Assembly: GCA_026393985.1 (NCBI GenBank)
Contig: JAPKZB010000080.1
Location: 1-64,000, forward strand
Direction of reading: 5' to 3'
Length of the DNA stretch: 64,000 nt
From: Acidobacteriota bacterium
GTDB lineage: Bacteria > Acidobacteriota > Terriglobia > Bryobacterales > Bryobacteraceae
Position 1 is the stretch's first letter, and each line of letters begins with the position of its first letter. The notes beneath the pieces were generated by a model, which saw only the letters and a program-made list of their open reading frames with translations, did no database searches and was not told where the DNA came from. This document shows, piece by piece, positions 17,607 through 27,007 of this stretch. The translations under genes and the position numbers were made by a program.

Positions 17607-18614
17607 TTAGGGCCGGGCGGGGAGATGGAAGCCGGGGATGACGGTTTTGGTGCGGTAGACGCTGCCGCCGGCGGTGATGTAGAGGGTGGTTGCTTCCGGG
17701 CCGCGGCCGAAGCCGACGTTGGTGGGGCGTTCGGGGGTGGGCAGGTAGGCGAGTTCGTCGCCGGAGGGGGAGTAGACGGAGATGCCGAAGCGTTTTTCGT
17801 TGCGGACGGCGACGTAGAGGTTGCCGCGGGTGTCGCAGACGAGGCCATCGGGGCCATCTTCGGGGGCGTAGTTGACGAGGCGCTGGCGGAAGGTGGCGGT
17901 GCCGTCGGGGCGGAGGTCGTAGGCGGAGAGTTCCATGCGGCCTTTGCGGGCGGGGGTGCCTTTGGGGAGGCGGTCGAAACCGAGGAGGCCGTCGTCGTTG
18001 GTGACGACGTAGAGGGTTTTCTGGTCGGGGGAGACGGCGACGCCGTTGGGTTTGGAGGCGTCGGTGATGATGCGGTGGACGCGGCCATCGGGGTCGAGGC
18101 GGTAGACGGCCATGACGGGTTGTTCGAGGGGTTCGTGGCCGAGGTAACGGGGGTCGCTGAAGTAGATGCGGCCCTGGGCGTCGAGGGTGATGTCGTTGGG
18201 GGAGTTGAAGGGTTTGCCTTCGAACAGGCCGGCGAGGATGACGCTTTTGCCGGTGACGAGGTCGGTGCGGGTGATGCGGCGGCCGCCGTAGTCGGCGCCT
18301 TCGGCGGCGAGGAGGCGGCCCTGGGCGTCGAATTTGAGGCCGTTGGACATGCCGCTGGGGGAGCGGTAGACGGTGGTGCGGCGGGTGGCGGGGTCGAAGC
18401 GGAGGATGTGGCCGGCCTGCATGCCGGTTTCGGTGGTGAAGGTGATATCGCTGAAGAAGACGGAGCCGTCGGGAGCGACGGTGACGCCTTCGGTGAGGTG
18501 TCCGCCTTCGTAGATTTTTTCGAGTTTGGCGCCGGGAGCGAAGATCTGAGCGGCGAGGGGGGCGGCGCTTAGTGCGAGCAGGGGGGCGAGAAAAAGGGCG
18601 ACTTGGGCTCTCAT
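17607..18614 (-). CDS. Secreted SMP-30/gluconolactonase-family protein
   Basis: A 335-residue protein with signal peptide (MRAQVALFLAPLLALSAAPLAAQ). It has six-bladed propeller features: 'LEKIYEGGHLTEGVTVAPDGSVFFSDI', 'FNSPNDITLDAQGRIYFSDPRYLG' (the N-D-I/D metal-binding loop) and 'KPNGVAVSPDQKTLYVVT'. Family members open aldonolactones or related esters using a divalent metal. It is the first gene of a two-gene unit with the MFS permease, divergent from the TonB receptor at 18684. A periplasmic lactonase feeding the permease is the likely role. Confidence 0.85.
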   Translation of the reverse strand: MRAQVALFLAPLLALSAAPLAAQIFAPGAKLEKIYEGGHLTEGVTVAPDGSVFFSDITFTTETGMQAGHILRFDPATRRTTVYRSPSGMSNGLKFDAQGRLLAAEGADYGGRRITRTDLVTGKSVILAGLFEGKPFNSPNDITLDAQGRIYFSDPRYLGHEPLEQPVMAVYRLDPDGRVHRIITDASKPNGVAVSPDQKTLYVVTNDDGLLGFDRLPKGTPARKGRMELSAYDLRPDGTATFRQRLVNYAPEDGPDGLVCDTRGNLYVAVRNEKRFGISVYSPSGDELAYLPTPERPTNVGFGRGPEATTLYITAGGSVYRTKTVIPGFHLPARP

Positions 18615-18626
18615 GACCCTGCGATG

Positions 18627-18656
18627 TTATCACGGGTGCGCGGGAGGGTATATAAT
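18627..18656 (+). promoter_or_regulatory. Probable promoter of the first TonB receptor
   Basis: TATAAT at 18651-18656 with TTATCA (18627-18632) 18 bases upstream, in the 69-base gap between divergent genes. A strong ribosome site, GGAGGTGA (18670-18677), lies six bases before ATG 18684. The -10 element is a perfect consensus; the -35 is weak. Confidence 0.55.
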
Positions 18657-18683
18657 GGCGGGACTTTTTGGAGGTGATTCCCC

Positions 18684-21600
18684 ATGGTTTCCTTGAAGCG
18701 ATGGTTGCTGTTGGCGCTTAGCGCGTTTTCCCTGGTTGGCCAGACCGGCCAGGGCATTATCACCGGCACGGTGACGGACTCTTCCGGCGCGGCGGTGCCC
18801 AACGTCAACATCCGTCTGAGCGGCAAGGAGACGGGGTTTAACTATACGACCGTGACGAACACGGAGGGACTGTACCGGGCGCCGTATTTGAATCCAGGCT
18901 TTTACACGGTGACGTACGAGGTGCAGGGATTTAAGAAACTGGTGCGGAACGAAATTCAGGTGCGGTCGTCGGAGACGGCACGGCTGGACGTGACGCTGGA
19001 GGTAGGTTCGGTAGCCGAGCAGGTGGAGGTGAGCGCGCGGGCGGTGATGCTGGAGGCGGAGACCTCGATGACGGGCCACCTGGTGACGGGGGTGGAATTG
19101 ACCAAGCTGCCGACGCCGCAGATGAAGGTGGAGAGCATGTTGTGGTACGTGCCGGGGGTGACCTCGCAGGCGGGCGCGGGACATTCGGCGGGGGGGAGGT
19201 CGCGGGCGTTTGTGATTGCGAATGAGGGGGTGTCGGGGATGACGCCGGGGACGGGTTCGATCGGGACGGGGCGGAACATGTCGACGTCGCAGTATGCGAT
19301 GGAAGAGATCAAGATTCTGACGACGGCGCTACCGGCCGAGTATGGGCACTCGGGGGGCGGCATGATGAACATCACTTACAAGAGCGGCGGCAACGACTTA
19401 CATGGCGTAGCCGAGGAGCGCTACATGGCGCGTCACTTCATCCACCGGAACTGGCAGGATGCGCAGCTGCCGACGAATAACTTCGGGTTTCACCTGATGT
19501 CGGCGATGATCAGCGGGCCGGTGCGGATACCGAAGATCTATGATGGGCGGAACAAGACGTTTTTCATGTGGGCGTTTCAGCGGCACCACGAGAAGGCTTC
19601 CGAGAACGCAAACACGAACGTGCCGAGTCCGGCGATGCTGGCTGGGGATTTCAGCTTCAATGGGGTGGGGCAGCCGGTGTTCGACCCGGCATCGTTGACA
19701 CTGGTGAACGGGGCTTATCAGCGGACGCAGTTTCCGGGCAACCGGATTCCGCTGAGCCGGTTGGATCCGGCGTATCAGAAGTTTATGAGTTTCAATCCCT
19801 TCACGCCGGAGAACAACCGCTTCAACCAGGCGTTTATGACCAACGTGGGGCCGCGGGATAACCTGAGCGCGGACACGGTGTTCCGAAGCTACCGGACGAG
19901 TTTTGACACGAAGATTGACCATTCGTTTTCGGATCGACACAAGATCTTCGGGCGGTGGTCGTACTTCCGGCACCGATCGTTCAACGGGCGGTGGCAGATT
20001 GGGGCGGCTAACCGGGAGTTTGACTTCAACACAGTGCCGCTGCCGATTGACCACAACCAGTTTGTGATCTCGGATACGTTTACGTTGAGCCCGACGATGA
20101 TTCACGAGGTACGGCTGGGCTTCAACCGGCGATTCAACGAGAGGACGCCGGGGAGCGTGGGGCAGAACTGGGCGCAGCAGTTCGGCATTCCGAACGTGAG
20201 CGCGGCGACGATGCCGACCTTTGTTTGTGCCGCAGTGTTTACGGCGGAGTGTTCGTCGGGCGTGGCGGGGCGGCGGATGATTATCGATTTTCCGGGCGGG
20301 TCGTCGCTCGATGTGAACGAGAGCTTCAGCTTGCAGGACAACCTGACGAAGGTGAGCGGGCGGCACACGTTTAAGATGGGGTATGAGCTGATGCGGACGC
20401 GGCACAATGTGCGGATTGCGTCGAACCCGTCGGGGGTGTATCACTTTGGCGGGACGGATTTCCCGTTCCGGCCGAACACCGGGAATGCGTATGCGGCGTT
20501 CATGCTGGGGTCGGTGGTGAAGGCGGACTTCACGCAGGATCTGGCGTCGTGGCTGCCGCGGTGGTGGAGCCAGGCGGCTTACTTCCAGGACGACTTCCGG
20601 GTGAACCGGCGGCTGACGCTGAACCTGGGGGTGCGGTGGCAGTATGAGTCGCCGTTTTCGACCAAGTACGGGCAGCAGAGCCAGTTCAGCCCGACGGCGA
20701 CGGACCCGTTGACGGGGCGGCCCGGGGCGATTCTGCATGGGCCGGGCCTGTTATCGAAGCGGGACCTGAATAACTTCCAGCCGCGGGTGGGCATGGCTTA
20801 TACGCTGAGCGATAAGACGGTGTTCCGGGGCGGGTTTGCGTTGAATACGCTGGACCTGTGGACGGCGGGGTTGACGGAGAACTTCGAGGAGTATTTTGCG
20901 ACGGCGACGGTGGAGCAGGCGCCGGGGAATCCGGATGTGGCGTTTTATTTAAGGAACGGGCCGCCGCGGACGCAGTTTAATATTCAAGCAGACGGGAGTG
21001 CGCCGTTCGTCGGAACGAATTACAGTTCGCGGAATGCTTCGTGGCGGGATCCGAACATGCGGCTGCCGTACATGATGAACTGGAACGGCGGCTTTCAGCA
21101 TCAGTTGACGAGCCGGATTCTGGCCGAGATTACGTACCAGGGTTCGGCGGGTGTTGGCATGTTGAACCGGTGGGATATCAACCAGATTCCGCTGAACATT
21201 TCGACGGACCCGGCGCGGTTGGACCAGATCTTCCGGGCGGCGCAGAACTTTAAGCCCTATCCGCAGTTCGGGAGTGTGTTCCACTATGCCAATTACGGAC
21301 ACTCGAGCTACCATTCGGGGACGCTGAAGGTGGAGAAGCGGTTTTCGAAGGGTTACAGCGTTACCTCGTTCTATACCTTCGCGAAGTCCATTGACGAGGC
21401 TTCGGACGATGGGGCGGCCGGAGGAATCACGTTCTACAACCGGCGCCTTGAGAAGGCGCGGTCGAATTATGACGTGACGCATCGATGGGTGACGTACGCA
21501 CTGTGGGAGCTACCGTTTGGCAAGGGCCGGAAGTGGATGAACTCGGCCAATCCGCTGGTGAACGGGGTGTTGGGCGGGTGGGAGTTGAATGCGATTCAGA

Positions 21601-22088
21601 CGCTCGAAAGCGGGCTGCCGATGACGTTCGGCTTCACGGGATCGCCCTTCAATTATCTGCCGGGGGCAGGCCGGCCGGACCTGGCGCCGGGCCGGACCTA
21701 TGACAGCATCCGGCTCGATTGGGACCGGAAGGGACCGTGCCGCTTTCAGACCTCGTGCCGGCCGCCGTGGGCGGACGTGAACGCATTTGCTTATCCGGCG
21801 GCATTTACGGCGGGTAACTCGGGCCGGAACGTTTTGACCGGTCCGGGTAATTTGTGGCACCAGGTGAGTATCTCGAAGTCGTTCAAGTTCAAGGAGCGGT
21901 TTACGGGATTGGTGCGGTACGATCTCAACAATCCGTTCAAGTATTACTTCTTCAACAATCCGACGACGACGGTGGATCTGCGGCCCGCCAACCGGGTGAA
22001 CTTTGGCCAGATTACGGGCAACCAGGGTAGTTTCTCCGGTCTAGGCGGGCGGACTTACCAGCAGCTGGTGTTCAAGGTTCAGTTCTGA
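18684..22088 (+). CDS. Oar-type TonB-dependent receptor with carboxypeptidase-regulatory-like domain
   Basis: A 1134-residue outer-membrane protein. Signal peptide ends at ...SLVGQ. Residues about 22-105 are a CarboxypepD_reg-like beta sandwich ('GTVTDSSGAAVPNVNIRL', 'EGLYRAPYLNPGFYTVTYEV'). The plug region follows ('AMEEIKILTTALPAEYGHSGGGMMNITYKSGGN') and then a large barrel ending in Phe ('QQLVFKVQF'). This is the Oar/SusC-related architecture common in Acidobacteriota. No SusD-like partner is adjacent. It is followed after seven bases by an enolase-superfamily gene, so its ligand is probably the substrate of the 16-28 kb catabolic locus. Confidence 0.9.
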   Translation: MVSLKRWLLLALSAFSLVGQTGQGIITGTVTDSSGAAVPNVNIRLSGKETGFNYTTVTNTEGLYRAPYLNPGFYTVTYEVQGFKKLVRNEIQVRSSETARLDVTLEVGSVAEQVEVSARAVMLEAETSMTGHLVTGVELTKLPTPQMKVESMLWYVPGVTSQAGAGHSAGGRSRAFVIANEGVSGMTPGTGSIGTGRNMSTSQYAMEEIKILTTALPAEYGHSGGGMMNITYKSGGNDLHGVAEERYMARHFIHRNWQDAQLPTNNFGFHLMSAMISGPVRIPKIYDGRNKTFFMWAFQRHHEKASENANTNVPSPAMLAGDFSFNGVGQPVFDPASLTLVNGAYQRTQFPGNRIPLSRLDPAYQKFMSFNPFTPENNRFNQAFMTNVGPRDNLSADTVFRSYRTSFDTKIDHSFSDRHKIFGRWSYFRHRSFNGRWQIGAANREFDFNTVPLPIDHNQFVISDTFTLSPTMIHEVRLGFNRRFNERTPGSVGQNWAQQFGIPNVSAATMPTFVCAAVFTAECSSGVAGRRMIIDFPGGSSLDVNESFSLQDNLTKVSGRHTFKMGYELMRTRHNVRIASNPSGVYHFGGTDFPFRPNTGNAYAAFMLGSVVKADFTQDLASWLPRWWSQAAYFQDDFRVNRRLTLNLGVRWQYESPFSTKYGQQSQFSPTATDPLTGRPGAILHGPGLLSKRDLNNFQPRVGMAYTLSDKTVFRGGFALNTLDLWTAGLTENFEEYFATATVEQAPGNPDVAFYLRNGPPRTQFNIQADGSAPFVGTNYSSRNASWRDPNMRLPYMMNWNGGFQHQLTSRILAEITYQGSAGVGMLNRWDINQIPLNISTDPARLDQIFRAAQNFKPYPQFGSVFHYANYGHSSYHSGTLKVEKRFSKGYSVTSFYTFAKSIDEASDDGAAGGITFYNRRLEKARSNYDVTHRWVTYALWELPFGKGRKWMNSANPLVNGVLGGWELNAIQTLESGLPMTFGFTGSPFNYLPGAGRPDLAPGRTYDSIRLDWDRKGPCRFQTSCRPPWADVNAFAYPAAFTAGNSGRNVLTGPGNLWHQVSISKSFKFKERFTGLVRYDLNNPFKYYFFNNPTTTVDLRPANRVNFGQITGNQGSFSGLGGRTYQQLVFKVQF

Positions 22089-22095
22089 GTTCCCG

Positions 22096-23202
22096 ATGCA
22101 CATCGAACGCATTACTTTGACGCACGTGCGGATTCCGCTGCACGAGCCGTTTCGGATTTCAAACGGCGAGGTGGCGGAAAAGGAAGGCATCGTGGCGGCG
22201 GTAGAGGCGGAGGGAGTGACCGGGCTGGGCGAATCGTCGCCCATGCCCGGGAGCTTCTATTCGGCCGACACGCCGGCGTCGTGCTGGGAGCAGTTGACGA
22301 CGGAGTTGGCGCCGGCGCTGGTGGGGCGGTCGTTTACTTCGCTGGACGAGGCGAGTGCGTGGATTGACGGGCAGCCGGGCAGTAACTTCGCGAAGGTGGG
22401 CCTGGAGACGGCGCTGTGGGACATGGAGGCGCAGCGGCGGGGGATGCCGCTGCACCGGCTGCTGGGCGGGACGCGGGAGGCGGTGGAGTCGGGGCTGGCG
22501 GTGGGTTTGTACGATTCGACGGACCGGCTGCTCGAGACGATTGGCAAGTATCTGGCGGATGGTTATAAGCGGGTGAAGATCAAGATCTGCCCGGGGCATG
22601 ATGTGGAACTGGTGCGGGCGGTGCGGGCGCGGTTTGGCGAGATTCCGCTGATGACGGATGCGAATGCGTCCTATACGCTTGGGGATCTGGAGATTTACCG
22701 GGAGCTCGATCAGATGGGGCTGCGGATGTTTGAGCAGCCGCTGGGCGGGGGTGCGCTCGAGGATTCGGCGGTGCTGCAGCGGGCGCTGCGGACGCCGGTT
22801 TGTCTCGACGAGAGCCTGGAGACGTTTGCCGACCTGGAGCGGGCGGCGGCGTTGGGTTCGTTTCGGATTGCGAACATCAAGATTCAGCGGGTGGGGGGAT
22901 TCCGGAACGCGCTGCGGCTGTATCACCGGTGCCGGGAGTTGGGGCTTTCGATCTGGATGGGGACGATGCCGGAGTTAGGGATTGGCCAGGCGCAGGCGGC
23001 GGCGATGGCGTCGCTCGCAGGCTGCGACTATCCGACGGATGTGGAGGCGAGTTTGCGGTGGTATCACGACGACATCATCGACCCGCGGCTGATGGTGCGG
23101 GACGGGATGATTGCGATGCCGCAGGGGCCGGGGCTGGGGTATGCCGTGCCGGCGGAGCAGTTGGAGCGGTATCAGGTGGCGCGGCAGGTGGTTTCGGCGT
23201 GA
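22096..23202 (+). CDS. Enolase-superfamily enzyme, o-succinylbenzoate synthase / N-acylamino acid racemase-like
   Basis: A 368-residue protein. The N-terminal capping domain begins 'RIPLHEPFRISNGEVAEKE', and the barrel carries the superfamily catalytic set: K161-x-K163 ('VKIKICPG'), metal ligands D188 ('LMTDANASY'), E213 ('FEQPL') and D238 ('CLDES'), and K262 in 'NIKIQRVGG'. This K-x-K/K arrangement and the 'GGTREAV', 'MPELGIG' blocks fit the MLE/OSBS/NSAR subgroup. A menaquinone role (MenC) is possible, but no other men genes are nearby. Its place between a TonB receptor and an HpaI aldolase (4-base GTGA overlap) argues for a catabolic racemase or dehydratase. Confidence 0.8.
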   Translation: MHIERITLTHVRIPLHEPFRISNGEVAEKEGIVAAVEAEGVTGLGESSPMPGSFYSADTPASCWEQLTTELAPALVGRSFTSLDEASAWIDGQPGSNFAKVGLETALWDMEAQRRGMPLHRLLGGTREAVESGLAVGLYDSTDRLLETIGKYLADGYKRVKIKICPGHDVELVRAVRARFGEIPLMTDANASYTLGDLEIYRELDQMGLRMFEQPLGGGALEDSAVLQRALRTPVCLDESLETFADLERAAALGSFRIANIKIQRVGGFRNALRLYHRCRELGLSIWMGTMPELGIGQAQAAAMASLAGCDYPTDVEASLRWYHDDIIDPRLMVRDGMIAMPQGPGLGYAVPAEQLERYQVARQVVSA

Positions 23203-23948
23203 GGGGCCGGCTGGCGCGGGGGGAGTGTCTGCACGGCGCGTTTGTTTCAACGGGCTATGCGGTGAATACGGAGTTGATGGGGATGGCGGGGTTTGACTAC
23301 CTCCTCATTGACCTGGAGCACGGGATGGGGTCGGAGGGGGACATTCTGGGGCAGTTGCATGCGCTGGGGCGGAGCGCGACGGCGCCGCTCGTGCGGGTGG
23401 AATCGCTTGAGAAGCAGCGGGTGCACCGGCTGCTCGATTTAGGGGTGCAGGGGATTATGTTTCCGCGGGTGGAGACGGCGGAGGAGGCGCGGGGGGGTGT
23501 GGCGGCGATGCGGTATGCGCCGGAGGGGGTGCGGGGGGTGGCGACGGTGGTGCGGGCGGCGGGTTACGGGCCGGGGTACGAGGCCTACCGGGAGGAGTCG
23601 CGGAGGGAGCTGCTGACGATTATCCAGATTGAGACGGCGGCGGCGGTGGAGAACGTGGAGGAGATTGCGGCGGTGGAGGGGGTGGATGTGCTCTACATCG
23701 GGCCGATGGATCTTTCGACGAGCCTGGGGGTGTTCCGGGATTACGGGCATCCGCGCTACCAGGCGGCTTTAGACAGGACGCTGGCGGCGGCGGCGCGATA
23801 CGAGCGGGTGGCGGGGATTCTGATGGCATCGGGAGCGGAGGCCCGGCGGTATCGCGAGATGGGCTTCCGCTTCCTGACGGCGGGGACGGACGTTATGCTG
23901 CTACGGTTGGCGGCGCAGCAGCTGGCACAGCAGATGCGGGACGCCTGA
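23199..23948 (+). CDS. HpcH/HpaI-family aldolase
   Basis: A 249-residue class II pyruvate aldolase. The GTG start overlaps the preceding TGA (GTGA, 23199-23202). Motifs: 'FDYLLIDLEHG' (metal/base region), 'PLVRVESLEKQRVHRLLDLGVQGIMFPRVETAEEA', 'IQIETAAAVENVEEIAAVEGVDVLYIGPMDLSTSLG' with the E and D metal ligands, 'FLTAGTDVMLL'. The family cleaves 2-keto-3-deoxy acids or 4-hydroxy-2-oxo acids to pyruvate and an aldehyde. Coupled to the enolase-superfamily enzyme, it fits the last step of a sugar-acid pathway. Its 3' end overlaps the convergent MFS gene by 56 bases. Confidence 0.88.
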   Translation: MRGRLARGECLHGAFVSTGYAVNTELMGMAGFDYLLIDLEHGMGSEGDILGQLHALGRSATAPLVRVESLEKQRVHRLLDLGVQGIMFPRVETAEEARGGVAAMRYAPEGVRGVATVVRAAGYGPGYEAYREESRRELLTIIQIETAAAVENVEEIAAVEGVDVLYIGPMDLSTSLGVFRDYGHPRYQAALDRTLAAAARYERVAGILMASGAEARRYREMGFRFLTAGTDVMLLRLAAQQLAQQMRDA

Positions 23949-25128
23949 CCATGACGAGATAGGCGAAGACGCCGAGCAGCAGCCAGATGCCGACGGCTTT
24001 GATGGGGGCGTCGAAGCTGCCGGTTTGTTTGACCATCCAGCCGGTGAGCCAGGGGGCGACGATGCCGGCGAGGTTGGCGGCGGTGTTCTGGACGGCGACG
24101 GGGACGGCGCCGGGCATGAGGGTTTGGGTGAGGGCCCAGTAGTTGGCGGTGGCGAGGCCGAGGCCGCAGAGGGAGGCGACGGTGAGGCCGATCATGAGTT
24201 CTTTCGAGTCGGTGAAGACGCTAAGGGTCTGCATGGCGGCGAGGAGGAAGCCGGCGACGGTGAACAGGCGGCGGACGAAGATGGGTTCGGCGCCGCGGGC
24301 GATCATGCGGTCGGCGACCCAGCCGCCGATGGCGGCAACGGCGGCCATGCCGCCGAAGGAGACGCCGCCGAACCAGTTGGAGTCTTTGATGGACATGCCG
24401 TGGGTTTTCTGGAAGTATTGGGGCATCCAGGTCATGCAGTAATAGACAAAGTACATGTAGCAGTAAGTGCCGATGATGATGCCCCACATGACGCGGCTTT
24501 TGAGGGCTTCGCCGAGGGAGACGCTATCGGCGCCGCCGGCCGAGGCAGGGAGGGCGGGGAGAGCGGCGGGGTCGGAGGTTTTGACCCAGCCGAGCCAGGG
24601 GCCGAGCCAGAGAAGGCTGCCGATGCCCATCATAAGGAACATGGCCTGCCAGCCGTACTGGACGACGAGGAAGCCGGCGAGGGGGAGGCCGACGGCGGGT
24701 CCGATCTTGGTGCCGGTCATGTAGACCCCGACGGCGAAGCCGCGCTCCTTTTCGGCGAAGTGGGCGCGGATGTAGCGGAGGGAGGAGGAGGTGACGACGC
24801 TTTCGCCGAGGCCGACGATGAGGCGGGTGGCGATGAGGGCGCTGAGGCCGCCGACGGCGATAGTGGCCATGGAGGCGAGACTCCAGAGGACGATGCCGGC
24901 GGTGTAGAGGAGGCGGACGCCGTAGCGATCGACTAACATGCCGGCGGGGATCTGGCCGATGGTGTAAGTCCAGAAGAAGGCGGAGAGGGCCATGCCGCGC
25001 TGCTCTTCATCGAGGGCGAGCATTTTGCCGAGTTCGGGCATTGCCGAGGTGAGATTGACGCGGTCGATATAGGCGATGACCATGCCGAGGCTCAACCAGC
25101 AGACAACCCACCAACGTTTTTCAGTCAT
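23893..25128 (-). CDS. MFS transporter, ACS (sugar-acid) type
   Basis: A 411-residue, 12-segment permease: 'MVIAYIDRVNLTSAMPEL' in TM1, 'AGMLVDRYGVRLLY' in the 2-3 loop, 'LIVGLGESVVTSSSLRYIRAHF' in TM4. It belongs to the same family as the permease at 16340 but is clearly diverged from it. It is the last gene of a minus-strand unit after an amidohydrolase and a toroid-glycosidase-like protein (31-base gap). Its 3' end overlaps the HpaI aldolase on the opposite strand (23893-23948). Confidence 0.85.
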   Translation of the reverse strand: MTEKRWWVVCWLSLGMVIAYIDRVNLTSAMPELGKMLALDEEQRGMALSAFFWTYTIGQIPAGMLVDRYGVRLLYTAGIVLWSLASMATIAVGGLSALIATRLIVGLGESVVTSSSLRYIRAHFAEKERGFAVGVYMTGTKIGPAVGLPLAGFLVVQYGWQAMFLMMGIGSLLWLGPWLGWVKTSDPAALPALPASAGGADSVSLGEALKSRVMWGIIIGTYCYMYFVYYCMTWMPQYFQKTHGMSIKDSNWFGGVSFGGMAAVAAIGGWVADRMIARGAEPIFVRRLFTVAGFLLAAMQTLSVFTDSKELMIGLTVASLCGLGLATANYWALTQTLMPGAVPVAVQNTAANLAGIVAPWLTGWMVKQTGSFDAPIKAVGIWLLLGVFAYLVMVRRPASAVPAAAPPTVAA

Positions 25129-25159
25129 GCGATTTCCTTATGAATTGTACTGCTGATCT

Positions 25160-27007
25160 TTATTGAGAATCCCAGGGCTGGCGGAGGGTCGGCTCGTTTG
25201 AGTAGCGTTTGACGAGGAGTTCGAGGCGATCCCCTGCCCCGGGCGCGAGGCGGACTTTAACGGCGGGGCCGTTGACGTTGATGGTCTTGCCGCCGACGGA
25301 GGCCGTAAGGATCTGGTGTTCACCGTAGGCGCCGGCCTGGACGGTGACTTCGCGGGCGGCCACACTGCTGACGTTGACGAGGCGAACGGAGACGGTGTCG
25401 GTGGTGAAGCCTTCGACGAGGGCGGCGACGTCATCGGGGAGGCCGCTGCGGCGGCGGACGGGGTCGAAGTAGCGGACGCGGGCGTGGAGGGTCCAGACGT
25501 TGCCGGTGAGGTAGGAGCCGAGGGTGAGCTTGGAGAGGGCGTCGGTGGCGGCGGGGTTGAAGCCCATGAGGTAGTCGGCGAGACGGGTGTCGGCCGAGGT
25601 GTCGTCGGTTTCGATTTCGGCGACTTTGTGGCGGACGGATTCGAGTTCCTGGCGGAGGGCGCGTTCGGGGTAGGCGGCGTCTTTGCCTTCGAGGAAGGAG
25701 AGCCAGGGGTCGGCGGCGAAGGTCTGGCGGTCTTTGGGGTCCATGGACCAGAGGTAGATTTCCATGAGGCGGTTGGTGAATAAGTTGGGGGTGTAGTTAT
25801 ACCATTCTTCTTTACCGCCGGTGAACTTATGGCCGCGGGGGTCGCCGTAGCCGTTGGGGAGCATGGTTTTGCCGTTGATTACCTTCTTTTGGGCGTAGAG
25901 ATTCTCCATTTGTTTGCGAAGGGTGGCGACGAAGCCGGGGTCGCCTTTGCTGAGGAGAAACGCATTGCCGAAGCCGGGCCAGGAGCCGGCGTCGAAGGTG
26001 TTGCGGTGGGCCATCTGATCGATTTCGCCATCGTAGACGGTGAAGTTCCAGCCGTAGGTGCCTTTGTACCACTTCCCGCCATATTCGCCGCCGGGCTGGC
26101 CGTTGAGGCCGATGTTAGTCGGGATGTTGCCGCCGTTCGAGTCGGTGCGCTGCTTCCAGGCGCCGACATATTCGAGGACCCAGTCTTTGTATTTCTTTTC
26201 GCCGGTGAGCATGTAGGCGTTGAGGGCGAGACCGGTGGAGGCGAGGTTGAGGGGGTGGTCGCCGACGCTATCGAGATACTCGTCGCAGTGGGCGAGCATT
26301 TTGTCGTAGACGCTCATGAGGTCGACCATGCCGCCGCGGCCTTGTTTGCCGTGGAGGAGGTGGAAGGTGCCGGGGACGGGATCGCCGACCCAGTCATAGG
26401 AGGTGGCCTTGTGGAGCATGGGGCCTTTGCTGCCGGTCCAAATGCTCTTGATGACTTTGTGGACGGGGTCGTAGTTGGGGGCTTCGGGATCCTCGTTCAT
26501 GTAGAGGCCGGCGAAGCGTTTCATGCGGAGGCGGAGGACGGGGTCGGTGGGATCGGACAGGCCGAGGAACATGAAGGCGCGGATGCCTTCGCCGGTGTGG
26601 AACCAATCGGACTGGGTGATGAACTCTTTGTGATAGGCGCCATTGGCGGCCAGTTTGGTTTTGACGGTGCGCATCTCCTTGTACTGGAGATAGTGGCCTT
26701 CGAGGGCGCGTTTGTAGTTGGCAAGGACGGAGTCGGAGCCGCCGAGGGCGTGGAGGAGGGTCCAGTTGTAGAAGGTTTCGATGGCGTCATCGGGGCCGTC
26801 GAGGGTGCCCCAGCGGGGGGTGTGGAGGAGGTAGCCGCGGGCGTCGAGGTACTTGTTGGCGAAGCGGTCGCAGGCGAGGGAACTCTGTTTGAGCAGTTCG
26901 CGCTCGAGGAGGGCCCAGGCGGGGGGCGAGACGGTTTTGTTGATTTCGAGGGCCGGTTGGGCGAGGGCGACCGCGGCCGTGAGGACGAGGAAAGCGGGAA
27001 TTTTCAT
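25160..27007 (-). CDS. Secreted alpha/alpha-toroid glycosidase-like protein, unknown specificity
   Basis: A 615-residue protein with signal peptide (MKIPAFLVLTAAVALAQP). Its aromatic, helix-rich body ('LLHTPRWGTLDGPDDAIETFYNWTLLHALGG', 'HPLNLASTGLALNAYMLTGEKKYKDWVLEYVGAW', 'YGWNFTVYDGEIDQMAHRNTF') resembles six-hairpin-type glycosidases or polysaccharide lyases. It ends in a beta-sandwich of about 110 residues. I cannot assign a CAZy family. The ATG overlaps the stop of the amidohydrolase gene (27004-27007), and an MFS gene follows. Degradation of a glycan feeding this locus is the inferred role. Confidence 0.6.
   Translation of the reverse strand: MKIPAFLVLTAAVALAQPALEINKTVSPPAWALLERELLKQSSLACDRFANKYLDARGYLLHTPRWGTLDGPDDAIETFYNWTLLHALGGSDSVLANYKRALEGHYLQYKEMRTVKTKLAANGAYHKEFITQSDWFHTGEGIRAFMFLGLSDPTDPVLRLRMKRFAGLYMNEDPEAPNYDPVHKVIKSIWTGSKGPMLHKATSYDWVGDPVPGTFHLLHGKQGRGGMVDLMSVYDKMLAHCDEYLDSVGDHPLNLASTGLALNAYMLTGEKKYKDWVLEYVGAWKQRTDSNGGNIPTNIGLNGQPGGEYGGKWYKGTYGWNFTVYDGEIDQMAHRNTFDAGSWPGFGNAFLLSKGDPGFVATLRKQMENLYAQKKVINGKTMLPNGYGDPRGHKFTGGKEEWYNYTPNLFTNRLMEIYLWSMDPKDRQTFAADPWLSFLEGKDAAYPERALRQELESVRHKVAEIETDDTSADTRLADYLMGFNPAATDALSKLTLGSYLTGNVWTLHARVRYFDPVRRRSGLPDDVAALVEGFTTDTVSVRLVNVSSVAAREVTVQAGAYGEHQILTASVGGKTINVNGPAVKVRLAPGAGDRLELLVKRYSNEPTLRQPWDSQ

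Noticed and set aside
17606-18088. An upstream extension of the MFS gene to 18088
   Set aside because: The extension is Pro/Ser/Thr-rich antisense-frame sequence inside the lactonase gene; the transporter starts at 17605.
24025-24936. Long Gly/Glu/Asp/Ala-rich plus-strand frame
   Set aside because: Antisense shadow of the MFS gene; composition is typical of GC-rich third-position bias.
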